Positions 7,643-15,249 of a DNA stretch of 15,297 bases are shown here, one piece after another. Origin of the DNA: an uncultured bacterium. Lineage in GTDB: Bacteria; Verrucomicrobiota; Kiritimatiellia; RFP12; UBA1067. The translations under genes and the position numbers were made by a program. Location: the NCBI GenBank assembly GCA_902773475.1, contig CACYEO010000113.1:1-15297 (forward strand). The letters are read 5' to 3'. The notes below the pieces were generated by a model, which did no database searches, was not told where the DNA came from, and worked only from the letters and a program-made list of their open reading frames with translations. Positions within the stretch are counted from its first letter, which is position 1. Each line of letters begins with the position of its first letter.

Positions 7643-8224
7643 ATGCCACAAGAATGGAATATACGCGGCAGAGGCCACTTTTGCGGCATCTGCGGAAAAC
7701 CTCTCACCGACAAATGCCCCGTAACGAGCGTGCTGCGCGATACGGAGAACGGCTACGAACGCCTCGACTGCCATCCCGAATGCTGGAAGTCCGCCCCGCA
7801 CGACTGGACTCCCTTTTCAATGTGGGAGGGCGTCTATGCCGCGCCTCCGCCCCCGGACGCGAAAAAAGAGCCGGTGAAGAAAGAGACCGCAGGCGAGCTG
7901 CTGCGCCGCCTCGTTTCGCTCGACGATCCCGAAATGCGGAATGTCGTCTACGTTCTTGCCGTGATGCTGGAGCGCTCGAAAATCCTCGTGGAGCGCGATT
8001 CCAGGGAACTTCCCGACGGCACGATCAAGCGCATCTACGAAGACCGCAAGAACGGCGATTCGTTCGTCGTGACCGATCCGCGTCTCAGGCTGGACGCGAT
8101 CGGCGGCGTCCAGCGCCAGGTGGTGGAGCTTCTCGGCGGGACGGACGGTCTGCGCCCCGGAAAGAAGCCGGAGGAAAAGCCGGAGCAGGCCGCGCCGGAG
8201 AAAACGGAAGCGCCGGAAAAATGA
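7643..8224 (+). CDS. Small protein with a treble-clef/ribbon-like Cys-His cluster, function unknown
   Basis: I do not recognise this 193-residue protein by name. Near its N-terminus it carries Cys14-x2-Cys17, then Cys25, then Cys43-His44 and Cys47 (CHPECW), a likely zinc site spanning residues 14-47. A Pro-rich linker (about 66-72) leads to a helical middle region (about 80-115) and a segment with charged strands (about 115-165); the tail from about 170 is Lys/Glu/Pro-rich and probably disordered. No signal peptide or membrane segment is seen, so it should be cytoplasmic. The start is fixed by the frame and by the promoter whose predicted start site falls on this ATG; no Shine-Dalgarno site is present or possible in a leaderless message. 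Its TGA overlaps the ATG of the deacylase gene (ATGA). It is the first gene of the second block. A role in nucleic-acid or protein binding is possible but not shown. Confidence 0.8.
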   Translation: MPQEWNIRGRGHFCGICGKPLTDKCPVTSVLRDTENGYERLDCHPECWKSAPHDWTPFSMWEGVYAAPPPPDAKKEPVKKETAGELLRRLVSLDDPEMRNVVYVLAVMLERSKILVERDSRELPDGTIKRIYEDRKNGDSFVVTDPRLRLDAIGGVQRQVVELLGGTDGLRPGKKPEEKPEQAAPEKTEAPEK

Positions 8225-9852
8225 GCGCGCGCATCGAGTCTGTCCGCAAAGACGTCTTCACCATCCGCAACGGAACGGCTGTTCTTGAAGACCGCGCGAT
8301 TCCCGCCGATGTCGTGGTGGAAGACGGCAGGATATCCCGGATCGTGCCGGGCCGGCTGCCCGCAGGCGCTTTCGGGGACGCGCCTTCCATAGACGCGGAA
8401 GGCTGCCTGGTCACGCCGGGATTCATCGACGTGCACGCGCACAGCGACACATATCTTCTGATAGAGCCGGACGCGCCGTCCAAGATCTCGCAGGGCATAA
8501 CTACGGAGATAAACGGCAATTGCGGCGGAAGCTGCGCGCCGCGCTTCGGCGAGGCGCGGCTGAGCGGCGACTGGTCGTCGATGACATATCCGCTGCCGGG
8601 CGGCGGAACGGCTTCCGGGCCGGGGCCGACATGGAGAAGCCTTGCGGAGTATCGCGAGCTGTTCGACGAGACGCGTCCCGCGATCAATTCCGTGCAGCTC
8701 ACCGGCCACAACACGCTGCGCGCTTCCGTGATGGGATACGCGCCGCGCCGGGCGGAGCCTGATGAAACCGCCGCCATGTGCAGACTTTTCGAGAAGTGCA
8801 TAGACGAAGGTTCGAGCGGACTTTCTACGGGTCTCGTCTACCAGCCGGGCAAATGGTGCGGACGGGAGGAGCTCGCAAGCCTCCTTGAAACCGCGGCGAA
8901 GCGCGGGAAATTCTACACTACGCACATGCGCAGCGAAGGCGACCGCATAGAAGAGGCGATAGACGAAGTTCTCGACCTTGCCGCCGCCACCGGCGTGCGC
9001 ACCGAAATATCGCACTTGAAAACGGCGGGCCGCCGCAACTGGGGCAAGATAGACGCCGTGCTCGAAAAACTGCAGAAAGCGGTGGACGCCGGTCTGATTC
9101 TCGGCTCCGACAGGTATCCTTTCTGCGCGGCGGGCACGGAACTTGACTTCGTGTTCCCCGATTGGGCGCAGGCCGGCGGCGCCGTCGCGGAGCTGGAGCG
9201 CCTCCGCGATCCCGTGCTGCGCGCAAGGATCGTAGAAGAAACCGCAGCCGCCCGGGAAGACCTCGAAGACATAATGATCGGCGGCGGATGGAGCGGGCTT
9301 ACGCGCCCGTGGTCCGGCAGGACTCTCGGCGAGGCCGCGAAGGCGCTTGGAAAATCCCCGGCGGAGACAGCCTGCGATTTCGTGCTGGCGGACGGCGCGC
9401 GCACGGGGGCGTTCTTCTTTTCGATGAGCGAAGAGAACATGCGCAAGATCCTTTCGATGCCGTGGGTCGCGCCGGGATCGGACGCGTCGCTGCGCGCGCC
9501 GTACGGCCCTCTCGGCGCGGACCATCCCCATCCCCGCGCGTACGGCACCATGCCGGAATTCTTCCGCATCGCGGGGGAAAACTCCTCCGGTGGCGTCTGC
9601 GAAACCGTCCGCCGCATGACTTCCATGCCCGCGAAGCGGTTCGGCCTGAAAATGCGCGGCAGGCTCGAGGAGGGATGTTTCGCGGACATTGCGGTATGGG
9701 ATCCGCGCAGATTCGCGAACGACGCGACTTATTCCAATCCGCACCGGTTCTGCAAGGGTATGAAAGCGGTGCTCGTGAACGGAGTCCTCTCGTATGCGGA
9801 CGGCAAGCCGACAGGCCGCCGCGCCGGAAGATTCCTCCAGGCTCAGGCGTGA
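8221..9852 (+). CDS. N-acyl-D-amino-acid deacylase (D-aminoacylase), amidohydrolase superfamily
   Basis: This 543-residue cytoplasmic zinc enzyme is expected to hydrolyse N-acyl-D-amino acids to a D-amino acid and a carboxylate. The metal-centre residues of the D-aminoacylase family can all be placed: His72 and His74 in GFIDVHAHSD, a bridging Cys101 in NGNCGGSCAP, His235 in TTHMRSEGD, His265 in EISHLK and the catalytic Asp421 in GSDASLRAP. Small beta-sandwich segments flank the barrel (residues about 10-65 and the C-terminal end with GCFADIAVWDP, 485-494). The length fits the family (about 480-540). The frame stays open for 198 codons upstream of this ATG through the preceding gene, but similarity begins only after 8221 and the ATGA overlap supports this start. 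Dihydroorotase/hydantoinase-like amidohydrolases are alternatives, made unlikely by the Cys ligand. A possible role is recycling of D-amino acids from peptidoglycan or of N-acylated D-amino acids from the environment. Confidence 0.88.
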   Translation: MSARIESVRKDVFTIRNGTAVLEDRAIPADVVVEDGRISRIVPGRLPAGAFGDAPSIDAEGCLVTPGFIDVHAHSDTYLLIEPDAPSKISQGITTEINGNCGGSCAPRFGEARLSGDWSSMTYPLPGGGTASGPGPTWRSLAEYRELFDETRPAINSVQLTGHNTLRASVMGYAPRRAEPDETAAMCRLFEKCIDEGSSGLSTGLVYQPGKWCGREELASLLETAAKRGKFYTTHMRSEGDRIEEAIDEVLDLAAATGVRTEISHLKTAGRRNWGKIDAVLEKLQKAVDAGLILGSDRYPFCAAGTELDFVFPDWAQAGGAVAELERLRDPVLRARIVEETAAAREDLEDIMIGGGWSGLTRPWSGRTLGEAAKALGKSPAETACDFVLADGARTGAFFFSMSEENMRKILSMPWVAPGSDASLRAPYGPLGADHPHPRAYGTMPEFFRIAGENSSGGVCETVRRMTSMPAKRFGLKMRGRLEEGCFADIAVWDPRRFANDATYSNPHRFCKGMKAVLVNGVLSYADGKPTGRRAGRFLQAQA

Positions 9853-9856
9853 AACC

Positions 9857-11194
9857 ATGCAGAGCGCAGAAGACACCATAGCCGCGATAGCGACGGCGCC
9901 GGGCCGCGGCGGGATCGCCGCCGTGCGCGTTTCCGGGCCGGACGCGTTTTCCATTGCTTCGCGGATTTCCGGGCGGGAAGTGTCCGCAGCCTCGGCGGGG
10001 CGGTTCTTCTTCTCGAAATTCCGCGACGCGTCGGGCCTCGCGATAGACGAAGGCCTCGTCCTCGTGTTCGCGGCGCCGCACAGCTACACGGGCGAGGACG
10101 CCGTGGAATTCCAAGGCCACGGCGGCGCCGTGTGCCCGCGCCGAGTGCTCGAAGCCTGCCTTTCGCGCGGCGCGCGCCTCGCGCGGCGCGGGGAGTTTTC
10201 GCTGCGCGCCTTTCTGAACGGACGCATGGCGCTTTCGTCCGCCGAGGCGGTGCTCGATCTCGTGGACGCGAAAACAACCCGCGCGGCGGACGATGCGCTT
10301 TCGCGCATGAACGGCGGAACTGCGGCGCTTCTCGAATCGCTTTACGAAGAGATCGTCCCGGCGAGCGCGGATCTCGAGCATTTCCTGGATTTCGACGAAA
10401 ACGACGCGCCGGAAGGTTTTGATGCGGAGTTTTCCGCACGCATCGGAAATCTTCTTTCCAAGGCGCGCGAGGCGGTTGCGTCCGTGCGCGCCTCCGCAGT
10501 GCTGCGCAGCGGCGTGTCGGCCGTGATATCCGGGCCGCCCAACGCCGGCAAGTCGTCTCTGCTGAACGCGCTGCTCGGCGAGAAACGCGCCATAGTTTCG
10601 GCCGCCGCCGGAACCACGCGCGACTACATAGAAGGGTTCCTCGATATCGACGGGTGGCCTGTGCGTCTTGCGGACACCGCGGGACTGCGCGACGACGCCG
10701 CCGACGAAGCGGAAGCCGCCGGCGTGGAAATCGCGAAGTCGCTGCGCCGCGAAGCGGACGTTTCGATAGAAGTGGAAGACGGAACCGCGCCGGACGCACC
10801 CGTCCGGGAACAGGCGGGGCGGCGCGGGCGGCCGGCGGTCAAAGTGCGCTCCAAGGCGGACGCGCCGGGTTTCGCGCCGCGCGAAGGCGCGATTCCGGTG
10901 TCGTCCGTCACGGGCGAAGGCCTCGATGCGCTGCGCGCCGCGCTGAAAAAAGAAATCGAAGCGCTCGCGCGCGACCCGTCCGAAGACTGCGGCGGATTCC
11001 CTTCGCGCGCGCTTGCGGCGCTCGACGAAGCGGAAAAGGCTCTCGCCCGCGCCGCGGAGGAGTTCCCCGGGGAATGCACGCTCGCGGCGAATTCGCTCCG
11101 CGCCGCCGCCGAGGCGGTGGGCGGATGCATCGGCCGCGTCTGGAGCGACGACATGCTCGACAAGGTTTTTTCAAGGTTCTGCGTAGGGAAGTGA
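9857..11194 (+). CDS. mnmE: tRNA uridine-5-carboxymethylaminomethyl modification GTPase MnmE
   Basis: With MnmG, MnmE installs the carboxymethylaminomethyl group on wobble uridine 34 of several tRNAs. The 445-residue protein has the N-terminal tetrahydrofolate-binding domain (from DTIAAIATAPGRGGIAAVRV), a helical domain and an inserted GTPase domain. Visible GTPase motifs are G1 GPPNAGKSS (226-234, with the potassium-coordinating Asn229), G2 GTTRD (252-256) and G3 DTAG (273-276); Glu286 is the likely counterpart of the catalytic Glu282 of E. coli. G4 reads SKAD (332-335) in place of NKxD. The C-terminus FCVGK retains the essential Cys (442). I chose the ATG at 9857 over an upstream in-frame ATG at 9794 because the conserved N-terminus begins there and the longer form would extend 59 bases into the deacylase gene. 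There is no good Shine-Dalgarno site. The gene follows the deacylase by four bases. Confidence 0.96.
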   Translation: MQSAEDTIAAIATAPGRGGIAAVRVSGPDAFSIASRISGREVSAASAGRFFFSKFRDASGLAIDEGLVLVFAAPHSYTGEDAVEFQGHGGAVCPRRVLEACLSRGARLARRGEFSLRAFLNGRMALSSAEAVLDLVDAKTTRAADDALSRMNGGTAALLESLYEEIVPASADLEHFLDFDENDAPEGFDAEFSARIGNLLSKAREAVASVRASAVLRSGVSAVISGPPNAGKSSLLNALLGEKRAIVSAAAGTTRDYIEGFLDIDGWPVRLADTAGLRDDAADEAEAAGVEIAKSLRREADVSIEVEDGTAPDAPVREQAGRRGRPAVKVRSKADAPGFAPREGAIPVSSVTGEGLDALRAALKKEIEALARDPSEDCGGFPSRALAALDEAEKALARAAEEFPGECTLAANSLRAAAEAVGGCIGRVWSDDMLDKVFSRFCVGK

Positions 11195-11197
11195 CGC

Positions 11198-14032
11198 GTG
11201 CGCGAGCTGCATGTGATATGGGACGGCGAAGCGCCTGCCGTCTGGGCGGAACGTCCGCCGCGCCGCCGCGCGCCGCCCGGATACGCGGCCTGTTCCGTTT
11301 CGGCGCGCGAACTGCTCGGTCTTTGCAGGGAATGCTTCTGGTATGCGGACGGGTTCGCCGGGACGTCCGGCGCTACTGTCGCGCTGCCCACTTTCCGCGG
11401 AACGGCGCTGCCGCCCGGTACCGCGCGCGGCGCGCCTTCCGCGCAGTGGCGCGTCGCGACGCTGCGTCCGTCCCCGGCGAACCTGCTCATGTTCCTGAGC
11501 GACGTGCGCGAAAGGAATTTCGCCGACGGAATTTTTCTGGCGCCGGACACGATGGCGGCGGCGGCTCTCTTCCGCGCCGTCGCGCGCATGGCGGCCGGCG
11601 GGCGCTATCTGCCGGATCTGGCCGCAGGCCCGCGCGGGCCGGAGGCGCGGTGGATCGCAGTCCCGGAGGCGCGCGACGCGGCGTTCCTCGCCGCCGCGCC
11701 GCCGGAAACGCGCGCCATGCACGCATGGCTGACGGATGCGTTCGTGCGCCGCGCGTGCATGACCCCTCTCACCCGCAAGCTGCCGGAGCGCGCGCGGTTC
11801 GAGACTTTCCAGGACGCGTGGCTCGCCGCGCTCAGGGCGGAAGACGCGCTGATAGACGTTTCGCGAATACGCCCCGCGTGTTCAGTCCCCGCGCAGGACG
11901 CAGGGACTGCGGCTGGCGAACTCGCCGCAAATCTCCGGTCGTGGAGGGCGTCGATAGGGGAGACGCCGGGCGCGAGGGCGTCGGTGAGGTTCGCGCTTTC
12001 GGGCGGGAAAAGGGGATGGCGGCTTGCGGCGACGCTCGACAAGCGCTCGCGCGGCGGGCTTCTCGCCCTCGGGCAGGCGATACCGTTTTTCCCCGCGCTC
12101 GCCGGCGCGCGCGCGGCGCGCGGCGGCGCGTCCGTGAAACTTTCCCCTTCGCAGGCGCTTGATTTCATGCGCTCGGCGGCGGACGATCTGCGCGCTGCCG
12201 GGTATCGCGTGGAAACGCCTTCCGGCGTCCTGGGCGAACACATCGGCGCGACGGCCGAACTCGTGCCCGAAGGCGAACGGCCGCGCGGAGCGGAAGACGC
12301 CCGCCGCGCGATAGCGGTGAAGCTTTCGGTGCGTGTGGACGGAGAGCCGGTGAATGAAAGCGAACTGCGGTTCCTCCTCGACCAGGGCGAAAGCCTCGTG
12401 TTTTTCAGAAACCGCTGGATAGAAGTCGATCGCGCCGTGCTTCGCGAGGCGCTGCGCGCGCTCGAGTCGCGCGCCGGGAAAAAATGCTCTCTGCGCGAAG
12501 CCGCCGCGTTCGCCGCCGGCTCCGGAAGGTCCGGCAGGCTCGGGATTTCGGAAGTGAAGACGCGCGGCTGGCTGCGCGGGCTGTTGAACGAACTGCGCGG
12601 CGAAGAGGCGTTCCGCGTCGCGCCGCCGCCCGCGGGTCTGAATGCGGTGCTCAGGCCGTACCAGAAGCGCGGCGCGGCATGGCTGTCGTTTCTCGCGAAG
12701 TGGGGGTTCGGCGCGTGTCTCGCGGACGACATGGGTCTCGGCAAGACGGTCCAGACCCTCGCCGCGCTCCTGCATCTGAAGGCGGACGGGATGAAAGGCC
12801 CGGCCCTGGTCGCCGCTCCGCTGACAGTGCTCCCGAACTGGAAGCGCGAGATAGAGCGTTTCGCACCGTCGCTGCGCACGCTCGTCCACTCCGGGCCGGC
12901 GCGGCTTTCGGGCGCGGATTTCCGTGCGGCGGCGGCGAAGGCGGACGTGGTCCTCGTTCCGTATTCGCTCGTCGCGAAGGATTTCCGCGACATGCTATCG
13001 CTGCGTCCCGCCGCAATGGTGCTTGACGAGGCCCAGGCCGTCAAAAACCCCGACACGCGCATTTCGCGCGCCGTGCGCGCCCTCGATGCGCCCGTGCGGA
13101 TCGCCCTCACCGGCACGCCGCTTGAAAACAGAGTGTCGGATCTCTGGGCGATAGAGGATTTCCTCAATCCCGGGCTTCTCGGCACCCGCGCCGAGTTCGA
13201 GGCCGCGTACGCCCGCGCGCACGGCTCCGGCTCCGCGGCAAAGCTGCGCAAGACGCTCGCGCCGTTCATATTGCGCCGGCTGAAGACCGATCCCGGGGTC
13301 GCGAAAGAGCTTGGAAAGAAGCGTGAGACGCGCGAATACTGCGAACTCTCCCCGGAACAGCGCGCCCTCTACGAACAGGCGCTTGCGGAATTCGCGCGCG
13401 GCGGGGCGGACGCGGGCGAAAAGCCCGCTCCGGGCGAGGCGCTTGCGCTGATCACAAGGCTGAAGGAGATTTGCGACGCTCCCCAGCTTGCGGGCGCGGA
13501 AGGCGCGAGCGGCAAAGCCGACAGGCTCGAAGAACTCGTGGAGACGTTTTTCGCGAACGGGGAATCGTGTCTGGTGTTTACGCAGTATGCCAAGGCCGGC
13601 GCTTTCATCCGTTCGCGTCTGTACGAAAAGTTCGGCTTCCGCGCGCCGTTCCTCCACGGTGCGCTGTCGCCGAAACGCCGCGAAGAGGAGATAGCCGCCT
13701 TCTGCGGAACGAAAGGCCCGGCCGTGTTCATACTGTCGCTCCGCGCAGGCGGATTCGGGTTGAACCTGGTGAAAGCGACGCGCGTGGTGCATTTCGACAG
13801 GTGGTGGAATCCGGCCGTGGAAAACCAGGCGGCGGACCGCGCCTACCGCATCGGCCAGACCAAAGACGTTTTCGTGCATACGTTCATCTGCGCGGGAACC
13901 GTGGAAGACCGCGTGGACAGGCTGCTCGAAGAAAAACGCCGCCTTGCCGAAGACATAGTCGGCGGCGGCGAATCGTTCCTCCTGAAAATGACGAGAGGCG
14001 AACTTCTCGAGACTGCGGGGCTGGAAAAGTGA
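11198..14032 (+). CDS. Bacterial SNF2-family DNA-dependent ATPase (HelZ/YwqA type)
   Basis: The 944-residue product is a superfamily 2 ATPase that probably translocates on double-stranded DNA and remodels protein-DNA complexes. The N-terminal half (about 1-480) carries the bacterial SNF2-associated region, recognisable from the stretch around residue 388 on (LLDQGESLVFFRNRWIEVDR). The motor has motif I DMGLGKT (511-517), motif II DEAQ (610-613), motif III LTGTPLEN (from 637), and in the second lobe a motif V region (LSLRAGGFGLNL) and motif VI QAADRAYRIGQ (877-887). Motor motifs are complete, so activity is likely. The start GTG at 11198 follows AGGGA (11185-11189) by eight bases; the N-terminal LHVIWD...AVWAE pattern fits the family's usual start. 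The stop overlaps the SWIM-protein gene by four bases (GTGA). RapA is a more distant relative and lacks the SWIM partner gene. Confidence 0.93.
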   Translation: MRELHVIWDGEAPAVWAERPPRRRAPPGYAACSVSARELLGLCRECFWYADGFAGTSGATVALPTFRGTALPPGTARGAPSAQWRVATLRPSPANLLMFLSDVRERNFADGIFLAPDTMAAAALFRAVARMAAGGRYLPDLAAGPRGPEARWIAVPEARDAAFLAAAPPETRAMHAWLTDAFVRRACMTPLTRKLPERARFETFQDAWLAALRAEDALIDVSRIRPACSVPAQDAGTAAGELAANLRSWRASIGETPGARASVRFALSGGKRGWRLAATLDKRSRGGLLALGQAIPFFPALAGARAARGGASVKLSPSQALDFMRSAADDLRAAGYRVETPSGVLGEHIGATAELVPEGERPRGAEDARRAIAVKLSVRVDGEPVNESELRFLLDQGESLVFFRNRWIEVDRAVLREALRALESRAGKKCSLREAAAFAAGSGRSGRLGISEVKTRGWLRGLLNELRGEEAFRVAPPPAGLNAVLRPYQKRGAAWLSFLAKWGFGACLADDMGLGKTVQTLAALLHLKADGMKGPALVAAPLTVLPNWKREIERFAPSLRTLVHSGPARLSGADFRAAAAKADVVLVPYSLVAKDFRDMLSLRPAAMVLDEAQAVKNPDTRISRAVRALDAPVRIALTGTPLENRVSDLWAIEDFLNPGLLGTRAEFEAAYARAHGSGSAAKLRKTLAPFILRRLKTDPGVAKELGKKRETREYCELSPEQRALYEQALAEFARGGADAGEKPAPGEALALITRLKEICDAPQLAGAEGASGKADRLEELVETFFANGESCLVFTQYAKAGAFIRSRLYEKFGFRAPFLHGALSPKRREEEIAAFCGTKGPAVFILSLRAGGFGLNLVKATRVVHFDRWWNPAVENQAADRAYRIGQTKDVFVHTFICAGTVEDRVDRLLEEKRRLAEDIVGGGESFLLKMTRGELLETAGLEK

Positions 14033-14925
14033 GCAACTGGAAGAAAAGACCCGCCCGGACGCCGCGACGCGCAGCCGGGATACGCGCCCAGGAAGTCCAT
14101 TCCGGTTCGAAAGCGTGGTGGGCCGCGCGCTGGATCCGCGCGCTCGAGGAACTCCGCATCGGGCCGCGGCTCGGGCGCGGCAGGTGCTATGCCGAAAGCG
14201 GACAGGTGACGGAACTTCTGATCGACGGGACGCACGTGGAGGCGACGGTAGTGGGATCGCGTCCCGAGCCGTACCGTGCGACGCTCGACTTCACTGCGCC
14301 GCGCGGCGAGGCGCGCGAAGCGATAATCGCCGATCTGCTGGAGAATCCGGTGATTTCGGCCCGGCTGCTCGCCGGCGAGATGCCGGCGGAGACGGAAATG
14401 CTGTTCGCCCGCCGTTCCGCCGCGCTTTTCCCGGAGGGCGGATTCAGGCTGTCGGCGGACGGGCGCAAGATCTACGACGTTGTCACGGGCTGCTCGTGCC
14501 CCGACTATGCAAACCCCTGCAAACACGCGGCGGCGGCGTTGTGGCTGCTCGGCGGGGAAATTGCGCGCCGTCCGGCGGCTCTGCTTGCGCTGCGCGGGAT
14601 CGACTTGCGGGAGATGCTCGGCGAAGAGGCGGCCGGGCCTGCCGCAGAGCCTGCGGCGCCGGACGCGGAGGAACCGCTTTCCGCGCCGGATTTCCCGGCC
14701 GCGCCGGACTGCAGCGGACGCTCGCCGATGCCGCTTTTGAAACGGCTCGGCCCGATACCGTTCTGGCGGGGAACGTCGAAATGCGCCGACGAGCTTGCAC
14801 GGATATACGCCAAGGTGCGTCCTGCCGCAATCGCGGCCGCGCGCGGCGAAAGCGTGGATCTGCGCCTTGAGACGGAGAAAACCGTAGTGAAAGGCGCGGG
14901 CCTCACGCTCAAAATTCCGCTTTGA
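14029..14925 (+). CDS. SWIM zinc-finger protein, partner of the SNF2 ATPase (YwqB type)
   Basis: This 298-residue protein carries a SWIM zinc finger, CxC...CxH: Cys155, Cys157, Cys164 and His166 in CSCPDYANPCKH. The N-terminal part (about 45-90), with RLGRGRCYAESGQV and a beta-rich segment ending in PYRATLDF, matches the domain that precedes the finger in proteins encoded beside bacterial SNF2 ATPases, such as B. subtilis ywqB beside ywqA. A Pro/Ala-rich acidic linker (about 200-228) leads to a C-terminal domain (about 235-298). The start is the GTG overlapping the SNF2 stop codon; the frame is open far upstream inside the SNF2 gene, but no similarity is seen there. No signal or membrane segment is present. 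It probably binds DNA or the ATPase and targets or regulates it; this is inferred from the constant gene pairing. It is the last gene of the block. Confidence 0.92.
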   Translation: MSNWKKRPARTPRRAAGIRAQEVHSGSKAWWAARWIRALEELRIGPRLGRGRCYAESGQVTELLIDGTHVEATVVGSRPEPYRATLDFTAPRGEAREAIIADLLENPVISARLLAGEMPAETEMLFARRSAALFPEGGFRLSADGRKIYDVVTGCSCPDYANPCKHAAAALWLLGGEIARRPAALLALRGIDLREMLGEEAAGPAAEPAAPDAEEPLSAPDFPAAPDCSGRSPMPLLKRLGPIPFWRGTSKCADELARIYAKVRPAAIAAARGESVDLRLETEKTVVKGAGLTLKIPL

Positions 14926-14929
14926 CGGA

Positions 14930-14968
14930 AAGCCGCCTGCGCATCTGTGTTTTTCACCCAGGCGGTTT
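14930..14968 (+). terminator. Terminator-like hairpin after the SWIM gene
   Basis: Five bases after the SWIM stop codon, 14930-14939 (AAGCCGCCTG) pairs with 14959-14968 (CAGGCGGTTT) as a 10-base-pair stem with one G-U pair. The 19-base loop itself holds a small GTG/CAC stem around a T run (14947-14957). Only three Ts close the right arm, so intrinsic termination is plausible, not certain. Confidence 0.5.
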
Positions 14969-14974
14969 GAGATT

Positions 14975-15046
14975 GGAAACAACCGGAACAACTGGAAAAA
15001 ACAACGAGCGCGCGCCAAAGGAAAGTTGTTTCAGACAGTTGTTTCC
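14975..15046. repeat. Cluster of AACAAC direct and inverted repeats
   Basis: AACAAC occurs three times on the + strand (within 14977-14983, 14986-14993 and 14999-15005) and its complement GTTGTT twice as AGTTGTTT (15024-15031 and 15037-15044, 13 bases apart). The outermost copies are a perfect 9-base inverted repeat, GGAAACAAC (14975-14983) with GTTGTTTCC (15038-15046); inner copies can also pair (14999-15005 with 15025-15031). It may be a multi-site operator upstream of the next gene or a structured 3' end. No protein is known to me for this motif. Confidence 0.45.
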
Positions 15047-15100
15047 CATAAACAAAAAGCTATGCGGTGAATTACGCAGATGAACCCTCTCAATCCGGGC

Positions 15101-15128
15101 TTGCAATTCGCAGGCGATAAAGTAAACT
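15101..15128 (+). promoter_or_regulatory. Possible sigma70-type promoter for the downstream gene
   Basis: TTGCAA (15101-15106) and TAAACT (15123-15128) are 16 bases apart; each matches consensus at four of six positions. It would give a leader of roughly 115 bases before the ATG at 15250 and place the AACAAC repeats upstream of the -35. Moderate quality only; an AATAAT box at 15155-15160 is an alternative -10 lacking a good -35. Confidence 0.35.
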
Positions 15129-15170
15129 ATCAACAGTTTCATGCACTTGTCGGCAATAATCCGTTCTTTT

Positions 15171-15200
15171 TCCCCGCATCGCGCGGGGAGGGGGATTTTT
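15171..15200 (+). terminator. Hairpin with T run inside the predicted leader (possible attenuator)
   Basis: TCCCCGC (15171-15177) pairs with GCGGGGA (15183-15189) around a 5-base loop. A G run (15190-15194) and TTTTT (15196-15200) follow. TCCCC can alternatively pair with the second G run, GGGGA (15191-15195), directly next to the T run. Two competing stems before a T run, upstream of a strong Shine-Dalgarno site, could be an attenuator; equally it may be a plain terminator. Confidence 0.4.
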
Positions 15201-15249
15201 ACAGGCAAGACGGCGGAATCCAGCTGTGGAGACAAAGGAGAAAACGAAA

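Larger units (their letters stand above)
14926..15249. other. Long intergenic region (about 320 bases)
   Basis: This is the only stretch above 300 bases without a gene. It is clearly less GC-rich than the rest. It holds the terminator-like hairpin, AACAAC repeat cluster, possible promoter and second hairpin listed separately. I see no tRNA, rRNA or familiar riboswitch. A 106-codon frame on the - strand (14954-15274) lacks any recognisable protein features and is not called. Confidence 0.7.

Noticed and set aside
7627..8220. 198-codon upstream extension of the deacylase frame
   Set aside because: The extension is Arg-rich and overlaps the zinc-cluster protein in another frame; the deacylase family similarity starts after the ATG at 8221.
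9794..9856. Upstream in-frame ATG for mnmE
   Set aside because: It adds 21 residues unlike any MnmE N-terminus and lies inside the deacylase gene; the conserved start is at 9857.
13471..14028. 186-codon upstream extension of the SWIM protein
   Set aside because: The extension overlaps the essential second motor lobe of the SNF2 ATPase in another frame, and its product is Arg-rich without similarity.
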